Source: Ecdyonurus torrentis (taxonomy: Eukaryota > Arthropoda > Insecta > Ephemeroptera > Heptageniidae). From it: a DNA stretch of 64,000 nucleotides. Location: NCBI GenBank assembly GCA_949318235.1, contig OX439131.1:29575018-29639017 (forward strand). The letters run 5' to 3'. Both the position numbers and the translations under genes were made by a program. The notes beneath the pieces were generated by a model. The model ran no database searches and had not been told where the DNA came from. It saw only the letters and a program-made list of their open reading frames with translations. Below, piece by piece: positions 14,164 through 27,702 of the stretch (position 1 is its first letter; each line of letters opens with the position of its first letter).

Positions 14164-15657
14164 GATTAAAAAAAATAATAATATACGTATATAAAATAAT
14201 GTTAATGCGAATGAAAAATATAATTTCAAGAAATGAAATGTAGATCAATAAAAATGTAGGATTATTTATTATCACTAAATATATTTTCAACTAAGAATTT
14301 TTTGCACTAGGAAGTAAACATTTCAGTTTACGCAATCACTTGTTATGATGATTATTGTTATATATATCATGACAGTGATACGTTTGATTGACAGTTAGAC
14401 ACTAAAATCAAAGAGAACTAACTTGTCGACTAACAAAACGATATGTGAAATTTCCCTAAGGAAATTCTTCATTCAATATAATATCAAATCACATACATAA
14501 ATACACACACACATATTCTATAGTAAAAAATAGTCTATATAAATATCAAAATATTTACTGTAATAAAATAACATTATATAAATAATATATTGCTTATATA
14601 ACTGTAAAAATATGTAATAAGTCACTTATTTTTTAATATTTTCCAATTTCAGTTTATATAAACGTTTTAATCATTTATTCATAATATTAAAACAGAAAAA
14701 GAAAATAATAATAAATGGATAATTTACAAAATAGAAAAAAATTTATATTGAAAAACTCCCACACGTAAAATTATAATTTTAAAATTAAACTCTTAAATTT
14801 GTGAAAAAGGTAAGCCCAAATTATCAGAATCAAATTTTGTGCAAATTTAATGTCACTTACGTCAACAGTTTTCTTCATTAATGGCTAGTCATAAGTGTAA
14901 TCATATCATAACTTTTGTATTATATTATTATATATTCCATTTTATTATTATTATTTACTGATTTTACATTAACAAAAAAAAAATGTAAAAGACAATTTCA
15001 AATTTATACATTAAAGCTCAAAAAGAAAAGCGTGATAAAATTGAAATATTATTTTTGACATTAAATTTAAAAGTCTTTTAGTCCATAATAAAAGCAAGTA
15101 TTTTAGTATTATAAAGAGTTCTTCAGATTTGCTTATGGAAAACAAATTTTAAAAATTTTATTTTATGAATAAACTTTTAAAATATAAATTTTATATCATA
15201 ATATTCATAATATATATATATATATATATAGTATCTCATCACGTCATCTTACTTTTTAGAATACATTAACAAAGTAATTAACTTTTTTTCCTTCTTATAT
15301 ATTCACCATAAAAAAACTTTTTTAAAGTTTTCATCATTATGAAACATTTTTTTAAAGCAACTATACTACAAAGGAGTCGATTTTTTTTAAATCGTGCTTA
15401 GAATTCTAATATATAGAAATACATTTAAAAAAGAAAAAAAAATTATAATATATAAAAAAAGAAGAAGAAAAAATAATATCGATTTTCTCATGTATGTATA
15501 ACAACGAAGCTTTTTTCGTTTCTTTTGTTCTAATCAACCAAATTTGATACCTCAGAATTTTTATTCTGTACATGTGAATATTTAAATATATATGTGATAC
15601 TAAACTTAATTTCGTTTTTATATCTAATTCGTATTCTTTTCATTTCTTTCATATAAA

Positions 15658-15660
<3 letters not shown>

Positions 15661-15720
<60 letters not shown>
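15661..15720. repeat. (GA)n microsatellite
   Basis: An uninterrupted GA array of about 60 bp. The minus-strand Leu-Ser open frame here is an artefact. Confidence 0.95.
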
Positions 15721-15724
<4 letters not shown>

Positions 15725-16071
15725 CCTATCTCTCACGGGGATGTAAAAAATTTGAATATGTAATTTTCTAGTTAAAAAATTTTGTTAAATCTTTTTTGTA
15801 AGTTTTAATGTTGAACAATTCTTTATATTTAAAAGTTTAGATTGTCTGTTTTAATTAGTTCTATTTAATAATATAATTGAAATAAATATATTTTGGTATA
15901 TTTCATTAACTTTAGTATCCACTTTTTTAAGTTCACAATGTTGATTAATATAGTATTCATTTTACTTGAAGGGAAAAAAATTCACTTTCATCAATGGTAA
16001 CAATCTTTATAGTTTAAAATATTTATTTTTGTATAAGTGTCATTTTAAAATGCATTAGTTTTGTGTTCATG

Positions 16072-16175
<104 letters not shown>

Positions 16176-16771
16176 TAAATACCCAATTGCCTTATTTGTA
16201 CATTTAAAATTACAAAAAGAAGTGGGCAGAAATTTTTAATAAAAAGTTTCTGTTCTCTTTATTTTGCTAAAACATAATTTTATACACCAATAGAGCACAA
16301 TCTAATAATATATACTGTATTTTTTTTTTTTTTTTTTGGTACGTTGTACTAACATTAAATTTTATTGTATAATAAAGTACGTTGAGTTAGCAAACAATTT
16401 TTCACAACTATATACGTAGGTTGATAATGTTTGATAAAATATTATTTATATAAAAAAAAATATTTTTAATGTGTTCAAGAGTGCGGAATTTATAAATATT
16501 TTGTTATTTATAGTGAGGATTTTTATGTCATTTTTTAACAACTTCATCTTTCATATCGTTTCTATTGTGACACATACACACAAATTAACAGTTTGTACAC
16601 AAAGGTAAATAAAGGTATAATATATCAAAAGAGATAATATATATAACTGCAAGTAATCAAAGGATTATTTGTAATACGTATTGTATTTGAATTATTTGTT
16701 GATACTTTTTTGTGGTATTTATACAAATCATTTTCATCTGAAATATTATAGCTTTGTTAATTTATGTAAGT

Positions 16772-16802
<31 letters not shown>

Positions 16803-19258
16803 TGCATTTAGGCAACTTAATCTCTTGTCCCATACAACACTCTGTAGTGTAAAATTGATTTGAAATTGTGTGTTATACAATATTTTGGATAGTTTTATTT
16901 GTTAATTTAAGTAGCAACAATATTTGATGTATTAATCCTGCAAAGTAAATGACTAGATTGTTAGGTTAGTTTAAATATAATGAGAGAGAGAGAGAGAGAG
17001 GAATGTTAATTTTAAATTCTTGACTTCTGAAAATTATAGTATACTGTATTTAGTTTAGTATAACATCCGTGTCATCCGTCGTTAAGAAAAATCAGAAATT
17101 TAATTTTTTAACAGATAATTATAAATTTCCAATCAAATCAATATGTTATATTTATACCACCTTAAATATGAACAGTATGATATATATTTATACTTCTTCT
17201 GTATGTAAGTATCTTCAAAGTTTTTTAATTTTATAATTAGAAAAAAATAGCCATTTATATGATTTTAGTTTTAATAAATTAATTATAAGTATATAACCTT
17301 AACGTAGATGATAATAATGTCATGCACAGAACATTTGTCATAGTGCAAACCAAACATAACAATTGAGATTGTATATTGGGTCAAAGACAGTGATCGATCG
17401 ATCCATATACTTAAATCATCGTCATATATTATCAAACTCATCAATTCTTTGTCACAAGTTTCTTGCTTCTTTTTTTTTAATCTTTAAAAAAAAAAAAAAA
17501 AAAAAAAAAATACATTTTCATTCCATTCTCTTTTTTATTTCAAACATTGCACTCCATATTTTACAAAAACTTCAATATTCCTGCTGATTTTTTTTTTCAA
17601 ATATTGATTAAATAAACTTCTGGTACAATTCTCACCGTATATATTATTTTCTCAAGGGTAAAAAAAAAATATATATATATATAACTAGGTTAGTGTATAG
17701 TATATATTCTTTTTACATTGAAAATAATAATAAAAAAAGAGTAAAAGTGTTAAGAAGACAGGAAGCTCACGGTTTGTCTCTTGTGAATTTTGATTTGATT
17801 TTCTTTTACTTGACTTAACATATTATTATACTTTGTTGTAGTGTCACACTATGTAGACTTTTTTATAGTCACTGTCTTTATAGATAGCCAAACAATTTCC
17901 TATAAAAAAAAAGATAGAAAACGATTTACTCCCTATCTGTTTTTATTATTTTTACTGTTCTATTATTTTTATAATACACAAAAAATATAAAAAAAAGTAT
18001 ATATTTTATTATTTTTTTGGTGCAATTTTTTTTCTAAAGTGTTTTAGTGGTGAAAATTTGTACCATTTATATGTATAGAAAAAAATACTATAGATTTATT
18101 ATATTGTGGTCACGAATTATTTGAGTGGTGTGCGTTTTTTTTTTCATGCAAACCATAAAATATATTTAAACTATATATATATATATTGTATATTATTGCT
18201 TTAGGACGGAAAAAAGGTAGTGCAAAATACAACACAGTGATATAGTTCATGATAAAAATGAGCAAATATATCATTTTTTTAATACTATTAAAGATAAAAA
18301 AAATATTATACTGCAAATCCTTTACAATTGAGTTAAAAAAATCATTAATTTCAAAAATATATACAAAAAGTTTTAAAAAAATACAAAAAAAAAAAAATTA
18401 ATCTTATGTAACAATATAATAATATGTATTTGAAGTTTTATTATTTCATTTAATATTAGTAAATGGAAGAAAAAGAAGAAAAAACTGCAATTTGCTGTTA
18501 TAGAAAAACTTAAGGTTTCACTAGGGGAAATAATATAGATACTCTTATAACAGAAGAAAAAGATAGTGGTTTGGCTTGACCCAGAATAGCGTATATAGGC
18601 AAAAGGCTTTTATTCTTTATATACTGTACATTATATATATACACACATATATATGTACTTTTATATGTATATATAGGAACAGAAAAGGTGTATCATTCTC
18701 CTTTATGAGTATAGAACTAGTGTAGTGTATATATACTACAGTGATCTAACCATATATAGAGACTAAAATGACCAAAGCTCATGCTATATTCCCACTAAGG
18801 TAAAGTTAAATAGTAAAGAAAATTACTTCCCTGCATAATACATGTCAATCCACTATATAAGATTAAAAAAAAAAAAAAAAAGTAAATTTCTATATATAAT
18901 CTTACCAGTTTAAATTTTAGTCTCTTATGAATATATATAATCCTTTTTTATACTTATAGGTACTAACACTTTATATTTATTTGTTTTTTTCCTATTACAA
19001 TTTTTTATACAAAATAAATAATGATATATAAAACTAAATAAATGTTACCATTGAGATTCAAGCTAATGACTATTAGTAGTTTATGGGCAGCTAACTCATT
19101 AGAAAAGTATAGTATTATGGTATGATTTATTCATAATTTAAAATAAGTTTATTTATCATTATGATTAGTTTTAGTAGTTTTATAAACATTCTATATCAAC
19201 ATTGATGATTTAAGTTATGTAACTAAAGACCTTAAAATAGAAGACAGTGACAGTAGCG

Positions 19259-19415
19259 AATGCCGGGCTATGTACTTAGGCCGTGGCCGGCCCGTGTGTG
19301 CTTTTCCATTAATTTAAAAAGTCCTTACCTGTCGATAAGACAATGTCTTGACTGGTACTGGGATTGGTGTAGCACGATAACACAATGTGGCAAGCAACAA
19401 AAAAAAAAAAAAAAA
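19259..19415 (+). mobile_element. tRNA-derived SINE, copy S3, 5'-truncated
   Basis: Plus-strand copy of the same SINE, starting in the body at ATGCCGGGC and continuing through the conserved TTAGGCCGTGGCCGGCCCGT block and CTTACCTGTCGATAAGACAA to a poly-A tail (about 19399-19415). The tRNA-derived head is missing. 5' truncation with an intact A tail is the signature of target-primed reverse transcription by a LINE partner. No clear target duplication is visible. Confidence 0.85.
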
Positions 19416-22400
19416 CGTGCTCTATAATATCTGATAAGATTGTTTTGTCATTTTCCAATAAACTTGTACAGTTTAAAAACTCCTTACTCCAATAAAATAA
19501 TCCAAAGTTTTGATGACTAACGATTGAACGCTAATAACGCTTGCTTACTACTTACTATGAAAAAATTTCTCTATATATTTTATAATATAAAATATTTTAA
19601 TACTATTATATTAATAATCATTTACTGTATAATAAAAAGTTACATTTTTAAAAAATATATATTGTATAATTGTCTTTCTGTTTATTTTTCAATGCAAAAA
19701 ATTAAACTGTTTTAATATTATACTTTTTATATTAAAAAAATAATAATGATACCGATGAAAAAAAAAAGAACTTTTAACGATTTATACACACATTTTATAA
19801 ATGTCACAAAAATAATAAAATAATCATTATGAAATATGATTTTTTTTTTCTGCTTTTTAATATAATACATTTTTGTAACATGTTCACTACTTGGTGTGTA
19901 TAAAATTTGCTTAGCTTACTTTTTTTTCTGTAATAAATAATGAATTTGCACATTTTGTTTTGTACATATACGAATACATGAACATTAATTGACACTCAGT
20001 TACTTCATATAACACGATTTATACTTTTTTCTCATTCTTTAAATATTAACGTTGTATAAAGTTAATAATTAATGAATTAAAGCCATAGAATAAAAAAATT
20101 GTTATCACGTTATATATATTAAAAAGTCAAAAGTATAATACTAACAAGTTCTAAATTATTGACATACTTTTTTGTATATCATTTTAATAAAAACTTTTTG
20201 CGTATTTTAATAGTTATGTATATATGCAAAGACTGACATTTATTTTATTTGTTACAATTGCTGATAGAGTAATTGTAATTAGCATTGTTTGTAATATTTG
20301 CTATCATTTATATGGGTATACCGTATACATATATTTTTATACTTTTAAAAGTGTCATTAAGAAAAAAAATACTTAGGCTAGCCACTTTAGTAATCAATGA
20401 TAAAAAACTATATATATATTATCAAGGTTTATATAAACTTTGTATCAAATTCTTTACGTAATTTAGTAAAATATATTACACACCTATAGTAGTGCAGTCA
20501 TATCGTTTTTACTGCTTTACATATAAAAGGGTGCTACCATGCATCAAGTGGGTGTTTTTTTTTTAGATGTCTTCATAAAATGTATAGTTTCTCTTTTATG
20601 TCGTGGCCACATTCAAAGCTTACCTACCGCAGGTCAGTTGTGCATAATATACAATATTCAAAATCCATCCTCTCTCACACACCAGCTTACCTGAAATAAA
20701 AAATAACACATATAAGCATATTATACATATAATACACATACACAGTATATTATATACATACATACACAGTATAGGATTACGTTTATATAAAAATTTATAT
20801 ATTCATATTTTATATAGAAAGAAATTGATATTGATAAATTTGAATAAATATTTTTATTGTTATTTTCATATTACATAATAAACTTTTATTTTATATCTAT
20901 ATTTATTTATTTTTTTTCTATTTTATTATTATATACGATAAAATATGTGAAAAAAAAACACATATATTATTATATATACTTTGATGTCCGATTATATTTT
21001 ATTAACTTCTATATTATGTATACAGAAATTAAATATTTATTTTTATTTTTAATCTATTTTTCAAAACTTCTACATGATAATCTAGTTTATATAAGATTAA
21101 ATAGATTAAATAGTATTATTATAATGTGATATTTTATATATATTGAATTTTCATTATTTGTTAAAGTAATAGAATTAGAACGGCAAAAAAAAAAAAAAAT
21201 TTATATAAAAATGCCTACGAAATTGTACTCTTTGCTACGTCATACATGAAAATAATAGATTACGTAATTGAAGCTGTATTTTGTCATTTTAGCATAAATG
21301 ATGCTAAATTAGAGCAATATAAATAATTATGATGTTGTTCAGCTTAAGGCAGGAAATCAGGTACTGCGGGATTTGACTAAAAAGTTGTAAAGAAAGAAAA
21401 ATTTGAAATTTTGCACAGTGATACATTATGATAAGGTATCTTTAAAAATGTAAAAGTTTGAGGGGGTCACCATGATACATTTTAAATTATGATTTTTTAA
21501 AATTTTAGTCCCATAAGAGCCTATGTTGATTTCATTAATTAATTTCTCTCTTATCTGATGGTCATGAGTTCTGTTATCATAGGTAGCTGTTACTATTAAC
21601 TTTCAAATGGCATCATAAAATTTGGAAGTTTTCTTTTTAGATTTTGAGATGCAAGCTAGGAAACTGAATACAACCCTTAATGTTTATATGTTGTGTACCA
21701 TAGCTATCATACAGTTTAGCATTGATTATGCTGTATTTGAACAAATAATATGGGCTTAATTATTATGTAATTATTTTTGTCCATGTAGAAAGCCAATGTA
21801 TAAAGTATGATATTTACGTATCATTAAAACCTAAATTGGATATTTCAACTTTCCAAAGAAATTTGAAAGTTTTGCTGCTTACATTGTAAAATAAACTTAT
21901 TATTTAAAAAAGAAAGAGGCAACTTTTAGTTTAATATTTAATAAACAAAAACGATTTTCAAAGATATGAAATAATTAATTAGATAAATGAGAAAATACTA
22001 ATAAGATGATGATATTTTAACAAAACTAAAAACAAAAAAATTGTTCTGAAGTATTGAGTGATTAATTAAAATAGTATTATATTCCATTTTGCGCCACTAC
22101 TGTGTGTGAGTGTATATAATAATATAACCTTTAATAAAATATTCGTGCTATTCTTATATATAACTCTATTTTCTGTCATATTTTGACAAACTTTATTAAC
22201 ATCAAGTATGTAATTTATACTTGTTTTTAAGTTGTTTTCAAGTTAATTTTAGAATTATTTCAAAAGTACCTGTCTGTTTGTTTGTTTTACATTTCATTAA
22301 AAACTTAAAATCTTATAAATTAAGTTACTTTGATAATTAATTAGTTAGTTATTAAAATTTACTAATGTTTATATATGAGTTAAAAAAATTAATAGCTTAA

Positions 22401-22494
22401 AAAGGTAATAAATTACAATGACAATTATGTATGATTTTTTTTCTATTGTCAAGGACATTAAAATCTTTATTCTAACACGGATACAAGAAATTAC
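19416..22494. other. AT-rich spacer with one possible exon
   Basis: Mostly AT-rich, with short TA runs and Ile/Tyr/Phe-rich chance frames. A somewhat less AT-rich patch at about 21330-21700 shows no open frame and no match elsewhere in the window. A possible minus-strand exon at 20624-20690 is listed separately. Confidence 0.5.
20624..20690 (-). other. Possible 67-nt exon with good splice consensus
   Basis: On the minus strand a T-rich tract ends in TTTATTTCAG (acceptor). A 67-nt segment follows, then GGTAG and GTAAGC (donor). One of its three frames is open throughout and reads KLVCERGWILNIVYYAQLTC plus two residues; the other two contain stops. The segment is less AT-rich than its flanks. 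I do not recognise the peptide. It could be a real internal exon, an exon of a non-coding RNA, or chance. Confidence 0.22.
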
Positions 22495-22498
22495 TTAA

Positions 22499-22834
22499 AG
22501 CCATAGACCACATAAAACAACATCTGCTTTTTAATTAATAAAAACGAAATGGGATCTTCAAAACTGATGACAATTTTTACCAGAATGTTAAGGTATAGCC
22601 CCACGAGAGAGCGTGAAAAAACTGTAAGGTATGCAATTTGCATGAAAATTCATATTTATGACGTCAGAAACACGCAAAAGTTAGTATGAAAATGTTGTGC
22701 GGGTTGCATAAATCGAATTTTCTGATCACTGCTACGGGGCTACAGTTTGGTTTTGAGACAAACTTATTTTATTTATGTAAATCCCATCAAGTGTTTTGTT
22801 TATAAATGCTTATGTTTTTCTCCGGTCTATTCCT
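22499..22834 (+). mobile_element. TTAA-flanked MITE, family A copy 2
   Basis: About 336 bp, flanked by TTAA at 22495-22498 and 22835-22838. It starts AGCCATAGACCACATAAAAC and its other end, read on the opposite strand, starts AGGAATAGACCGG. It carries TGACGTCA at 22659-22666 and a conserved block with CACGAGAGAGCGTGAAAAA shared with copies 1 and 3. No coding capacity. Similarity to the other copies is roughly 80-85% by eye, including several short indels. Confidence 0.82.
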
Positions 22835-22838
22835 TTAA

Positions 22839-24076
22839 TATACAAAAATGTTTGTTATGCTATATGCATGCTAATAATTGTTCAATATTGCGCAAATTGT
22901 GTCAATTTTCCTATTGCTGATATTGGCAATACTATTGGCTATACTATGCGTATATTGTGTAATTATTTTTGTCCTGGAATGACATGTTAATTGTATTTTT
23001 GGATGTATTAGTTCCGCAAATCTCTATAATATATGGACACTGTCATTACCAGGTAAAATAACTTGTGGCGCAGTGGAAGACTTGTCTAGAGGGAAAATAA
23101 ACAAATCCAGAGCCCAACAATATAGCAAAGTGCTATAGCAGATGACCGTGTTTCTGCTTGATTTCCAATGCTTTCTTATGGAGAAATGAAGAAGCTATAA
23201 CGTTAGTTACATTTTTTTTTATAGCTAAAATTTTTACTAGTACCTTACTGAGATTCAAAGATTTTGTTTTCCTGAATTATAAGTTAATTGGATTAACAAA
23301 AAATATTGTGTAACTAAATTGCTTAAAAATCAAGAAAACAATGTGAGATGCAATAAGCTATAGTCACAGTGAGCTATAGTATATGTTTCAGTATCAAGAA
23401 AAATTTCTAAATTAAGTTATACAGCTGATTTATTCCCCCATAAGCAAGCATTTTAAATCAAGACAGGAACACAAAGTCACCTGCTAGCACTTCGTTAGTA
23501 TTGTATAAGTCTCTCAGTTTATTTATTTTTTCAATCAACTCTTTCTTGCAAGTCTTCTATTGTACACATGACTGTGATAATATATACTTTACCATTCAAA
23601 TATAACGCCTGTTTGTTCTCAAAACGTTGCAAATATGGCGCGAAATTTTAAATAGTTAAATATATTAACGCAATCATGTGTATACATACAAAAAGAAAAA
23701 AATCCAAAAATCTCAAATTTTTTATTATTATTATTATTTTATTAACATTTCATCATACACAATTAACATTAGATTTACTTATTACATACTTTAATAAATG
23801 AATAATAAATTATCCAAAAAATTTATGTAATTTTTTTTAAACTACTGTATCTAATTTATGTAGAAACTAAAATAAATTGTTAAATTTAATAAAAAATGTT
23901 TTCATTTGCAGAATGGTTGAAATGAATTTGTATGTATAATTTACCAGAACAAATTGTATATAGTTGAACTTTATATAAAAAGAAAACGCAATATTAATAA
24001 AATTCAAACTCATAACTTATGAATTTTATCATGCTGAATTACGTTATACATGTTAAATTTAATAAAACCTTTTTAA

Positions 24077-24159
<83 letters not shown>

Positions 24160-24720
24160 TATATAACTTTTCATAATAAGGCAATTACTTTATTAGAAGA
24201 ATTGAAAGAAAAAATATAATATATTATTGTATGCTAACAATAAGACATTGTGCTACATCTTTATATTGTAGTACAGTTCATTGTAACTTTTACAATTTTA
24301 TTTTTATTTTTTATTGTAATGATACGTAACTTTAAATTTCCACATACAGAGTGCAACTTTGTATAATACTGTTTAGTATTGCTGCACATTACTCTTGCTA
24401 CATCAAAATTACAATGTTAGATATTTTATTATTTCTATTTTCAAATTGTACATCGTAAAATAGCAATAAATTTTGATTACATATCAATGCTACAGTATAG
24501 TCTACATCATATGAAGAAATAAAACAGGAGTTTTTTTTTTCTACTGTAATAATTTTAAGCTTGACGTCAAAATATTGCAGTAAATATTTGTAAACATCAA
24601 AATGATGAGATTATCTATTTTGTTCTTCTCATGAGTGCAGAGACTTTACTCTTGTAGATTTTAAAAACGAAAGAAAAAATCCTTGCAGTTAAAACAAATC
24701 ATGCATCTTGTTCTCTTTAC
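22839..24720. other. AT-rich spacer with one (TA)n array
   Basis: A less AT-rich patch at about 23060-23170 has no open frame that I trust. Contains the (TA)n array listed separately. No gene visible. Confidence 0.5.
24083..24159. repeat. (TA)n microsatellite
   Basis: A TA array of about 77 bp with one CA interruption near 24141. Confidence 0.95.
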
Positions 24721-25119
24721 TTTTTTTTTTTTTTTTTTTTTTTGCCTGCCATATTGTGTTATTGTGCTATACACCAATCACAGTCCCAGTCAAGACATCG
24801 TCTTATCGACAGGTAAGGACTTTCAAAATAATGGAAAAGCACACACGGGCCGGCCACGGCCTAAGTACACAGCCCGGCATTAGCCATGACAGCCTAGAGA
24901 AACCGTGGAAACATCTAGGCAGGCTAGTCGATGCAGTCACATCAATCATGCACCTCCCGAATACTGTGCGTCGTCATGGAATGCATGTAAACATACATCG
25001 TGCAACGTGTTGTGCTCTCACACTTCACGTATGCACCCAGCAGTGGCTCGAACCTCTATACTCGGTGAGGAGTACAGAGTTGCGAGTCAGCTGCCTTCAC
25101 CACTCGGCCATACCAGCTT
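24721..25119 (-). mobile_element. tRNA-derived SINE, copy S2, full length
   Basis: The best copy in the window. On the minus strand it begins at 25119 with a tRNA-like head: A box TGGCCGAGTGG (complement of 25100-25110) and B box GGTTCGAGCC (complement of 25045-25054), separated by 45 bp as in a tRNA with a long variable arm. The body contains the GC-rich block GGCCGTGGCCGGCCCGTG, and the element ends in a long A tail (T-run 24721-24743 on the plus strand). The head resembles Ser/Leu tRNAs (GGCCGAGTGG, then AAGGC). The anticodon-loop region reads CTCGCAA and its stem is poorly paired, so it is not a working tRNA gene. Confidence 0.88.
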
Positions 25120-27303
25120 GGAAAAACTCAGAGTTCAATGCATTTGAGGTTCTATAGTAAATACATACTGTTTTTATTTTTTTATAATTCTAGTCACCAA
25201 ATGTACCAAAGATATCATTTTGTTTCTTCTTCTTCTTAAAAATAAAACAGTAATACGAATACAAATTTCATATTTCCATTATTCCTTTCTTTTCAAATTT
25301 TATATACTCTATAATATAAGATTCAGTTTTGTTATAAAATAGATAAGAAAAGCTGAGAGGAAGACGAAAAGTAAATTTACATTTGAATGAAGCTATGCGA
25401 TATTATATTCATCTACTTAAGAACTTTATTAACAAGTCTTTGCTTCAGTGATCAATTTCAAAACTAAGAGAAAATTTTAGTGTTATTTTTTTCCTTGTTA
25501 TTAAAATAAATGAAAAAGAAAATATATATGTATATATATTCTTTCGTTATTCAGTATTAAAAATATAACAAGCATATAATAGAAAGAAAGTGATAATTAA
25601 GAATAATTAATAATATTTTCCTTAAAAATAAAACGTTTGTTTTCGTTACAGAAATTTTCTTCGTAAAATTAATTGAATAAAATATTTATTAGCAAAAAAA
25701 AAAAAAAAAAAAAAAAAAAAGTATTAATTAAAATTTCTATTAATTTAGATCACGTTTCATCCTCACTTCAGTTTATATACTTACATTTTAATTGAGTTTT
25801 TAATTATATCAGCAAAAGCCTTGTAAGTGTATAACAATGATAGTGAATGAACGTAGTAACAGTATGGAGTTTGAATCCAACTAACGTCACTCGAAAGTCT
25901 TGAACTTTTTTTTTCTCCGTCTGTCTACTATTATTTAATTATTTCAGTCTACTGGTACTATAGTATAAGGAAATAATAATATACCCAGATATTTCTTACG
26001 TGGTAAATTGACAAATGTAAGGATTCAAAAAGGCCATGGGTTTTGGTGAATACTTTTAAATGTTCAAGGTTGGTAAAAAAATATTTTTGTTTCGCTGTAA
26101 ATAAATTTAATTTAACCTAATTTAAACATAAAGATTGAATAATATAATATAGTTAGAGTAAAAAAAAAAAACGTGTTTTTGTTTAGTTTTTAATATTGTT
26201 ATAATTTTGAAATATATTTTACTTTTTATAGCCTGTTCACACGGTGCAACAATTTTATTGTGAAATACATTTGATTGCACAGAAATTTAATGGTCTACAC
26301 GGAATCAAATTTGTTGTATATAACAAATTCAAGACTTTTTAAGCGTTTAAATTCAATTAAAATTAACATTATAAGTAATAAAAAGAAAGAAATTGATAAA
26401 AATTAAATTTGTTAATATTAATATGAAACTTTATATTTTAAACTTAAACTCATTACGATAATTTATAATTTGAATGTTCAAAACGCAAGAAATATTTTTA
26501 TTGCCACAAAAGTTTAAAAAAAAAAAAAAATCTTTCTATTTGGAAAATAAAACAATTCATGAAACAATAACAAGCATTTGCCACACTATATGTATATTCG
26601 TAATTAGGGTTATGGTAAACAACACCTACTCAACTTACCCAGTGCTACCGCACAGGTATAGTATGAATGTATATTATTAAAAAATATATGATGGTATATA
26701 TATATACATAACGCTATATAAGGTTACCCAGCATTCATTTATATTTTTTATATAATAACGTTTTTTTTTTATATTTTTCTACTTAATTTAATATATTCCC
26801 ATACGCCTACATCAGTATTGCATAGAGCTAATTAGATACAATGTGAAAAACCCACGCAGTATACGTGAATGTATAAATTAATATAATTCTAGTATGAAAT
26901 GATGGAAATAATTTACATGTTATTTAACTAAAAAGCATCACGGTGATTATAAATATAATAATTAAGTTTAGCATGTAGTATCAATAACATTTCATTACAA
27001 CAATGCATTCAAATCACGACGTATCACGATGGCACCTCTATTTAATCGCATCGTTATTGAAAACGTCACGTATAGCTCTGTGATTTGTTTGTATTCTACA
27101 GAGACGTTAAATATCATGAAACATTATATTATGTAAATATGCTTTTATATTTGGAGGTGGAAAATTGTGGATAAAATATTTAACTATAGGAATCAAGTGA
27201 AAATGTTAACATACCATCTATATCGCATCAAAACGTTACAAATGAAACTAGCACGAGTATGGAAAGTACTCCTTCATATAGGATACGTTTTACATCAGCC
27301 GAA
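25120..27303. other. AT-rich spacer
   Basis: Holds a 27-base A-run (25694-25720) and a possible DNA-transposon edge at about 26229-26320, where GTTCACACGGTGCAACAA and TCTACACGGAATCAAATTTG are near-repeats; a second edge is not found. No gene is visible. Confidence 0.5.
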
Positions 27304-27307
27304 TTAA

Positions 27308-27702
27308 AGTCCTTGTCAACTTACTTTTTTATCATTTAGAATACTAGACTGATAATTACCATACCTTAACATCCATGAATTAGACATCATAACGTTGATT
27401 TTGTATTTATTTTTGTTTATTTTCCTTTTTGCGGTTATATCACGTATCTGACGTCACAACGTACCGCCGCCAATCACAGTCACCGCTCTGGTCAGGTGAT
27501 AAATTTAAGTCCCTCCCTCAAGTTATTTACCCCTATCACGGCCCCATCGGTACATTACATTGTGACGTCAGATACGTGATATAACCGCAAAAAGGAAAAT
27601 AAACGAAAATAAATACAAAATCAACTAAAATGCATGGATATTAAGATATGGTAATTATCAGTCTAGTATTCTAAATGATAAAAAAGTAAGTTGACAAGGG
27701 CT
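27308..27702. mobile_element. TTAA-flanked hairpin MITE, family B
   Basis: A 395-bp element flanked by TTAA (27304-27307 and 27703-27706). Both ends begin AGNCCTTGTCAACTT on opposite strands. The inverted arms are very long (about 27308-27465 and 27549-27702, some 155 bp) and about 93-95% identical by eye, so the single strand folds into a near-complete hairpin with an 80-base loop that itself has weak pairing. Each arm carries TGACGTCA (27449-27456 and 27563-27570). No coding capacity. The TTAA target and AG-type start are shared with family A, suggesting the same transposase class, probably piggyBac-like by target site. Confidence 0.85.

Noticed and set aside
22796..22990. 64-residue frame with several Cys residues
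   Set aside because: Its first part lies inside the end of the family A element and it has no recognisable domain. A chance frame is more likely.
25039..25118. tRNA gene on the minus strand
   Set aside because: The boxes are good but the anticodon stem and acceptor pairing are poor, and the segment is the head of a repeated SINE that recurs at 12100-12179.
25860..25890. B-box-like GAGTTTGAATCC suggesting a tRNA gene
   Set aside because: No A box lies at a suitable distance and no cloverleaf pairing can be drawn.
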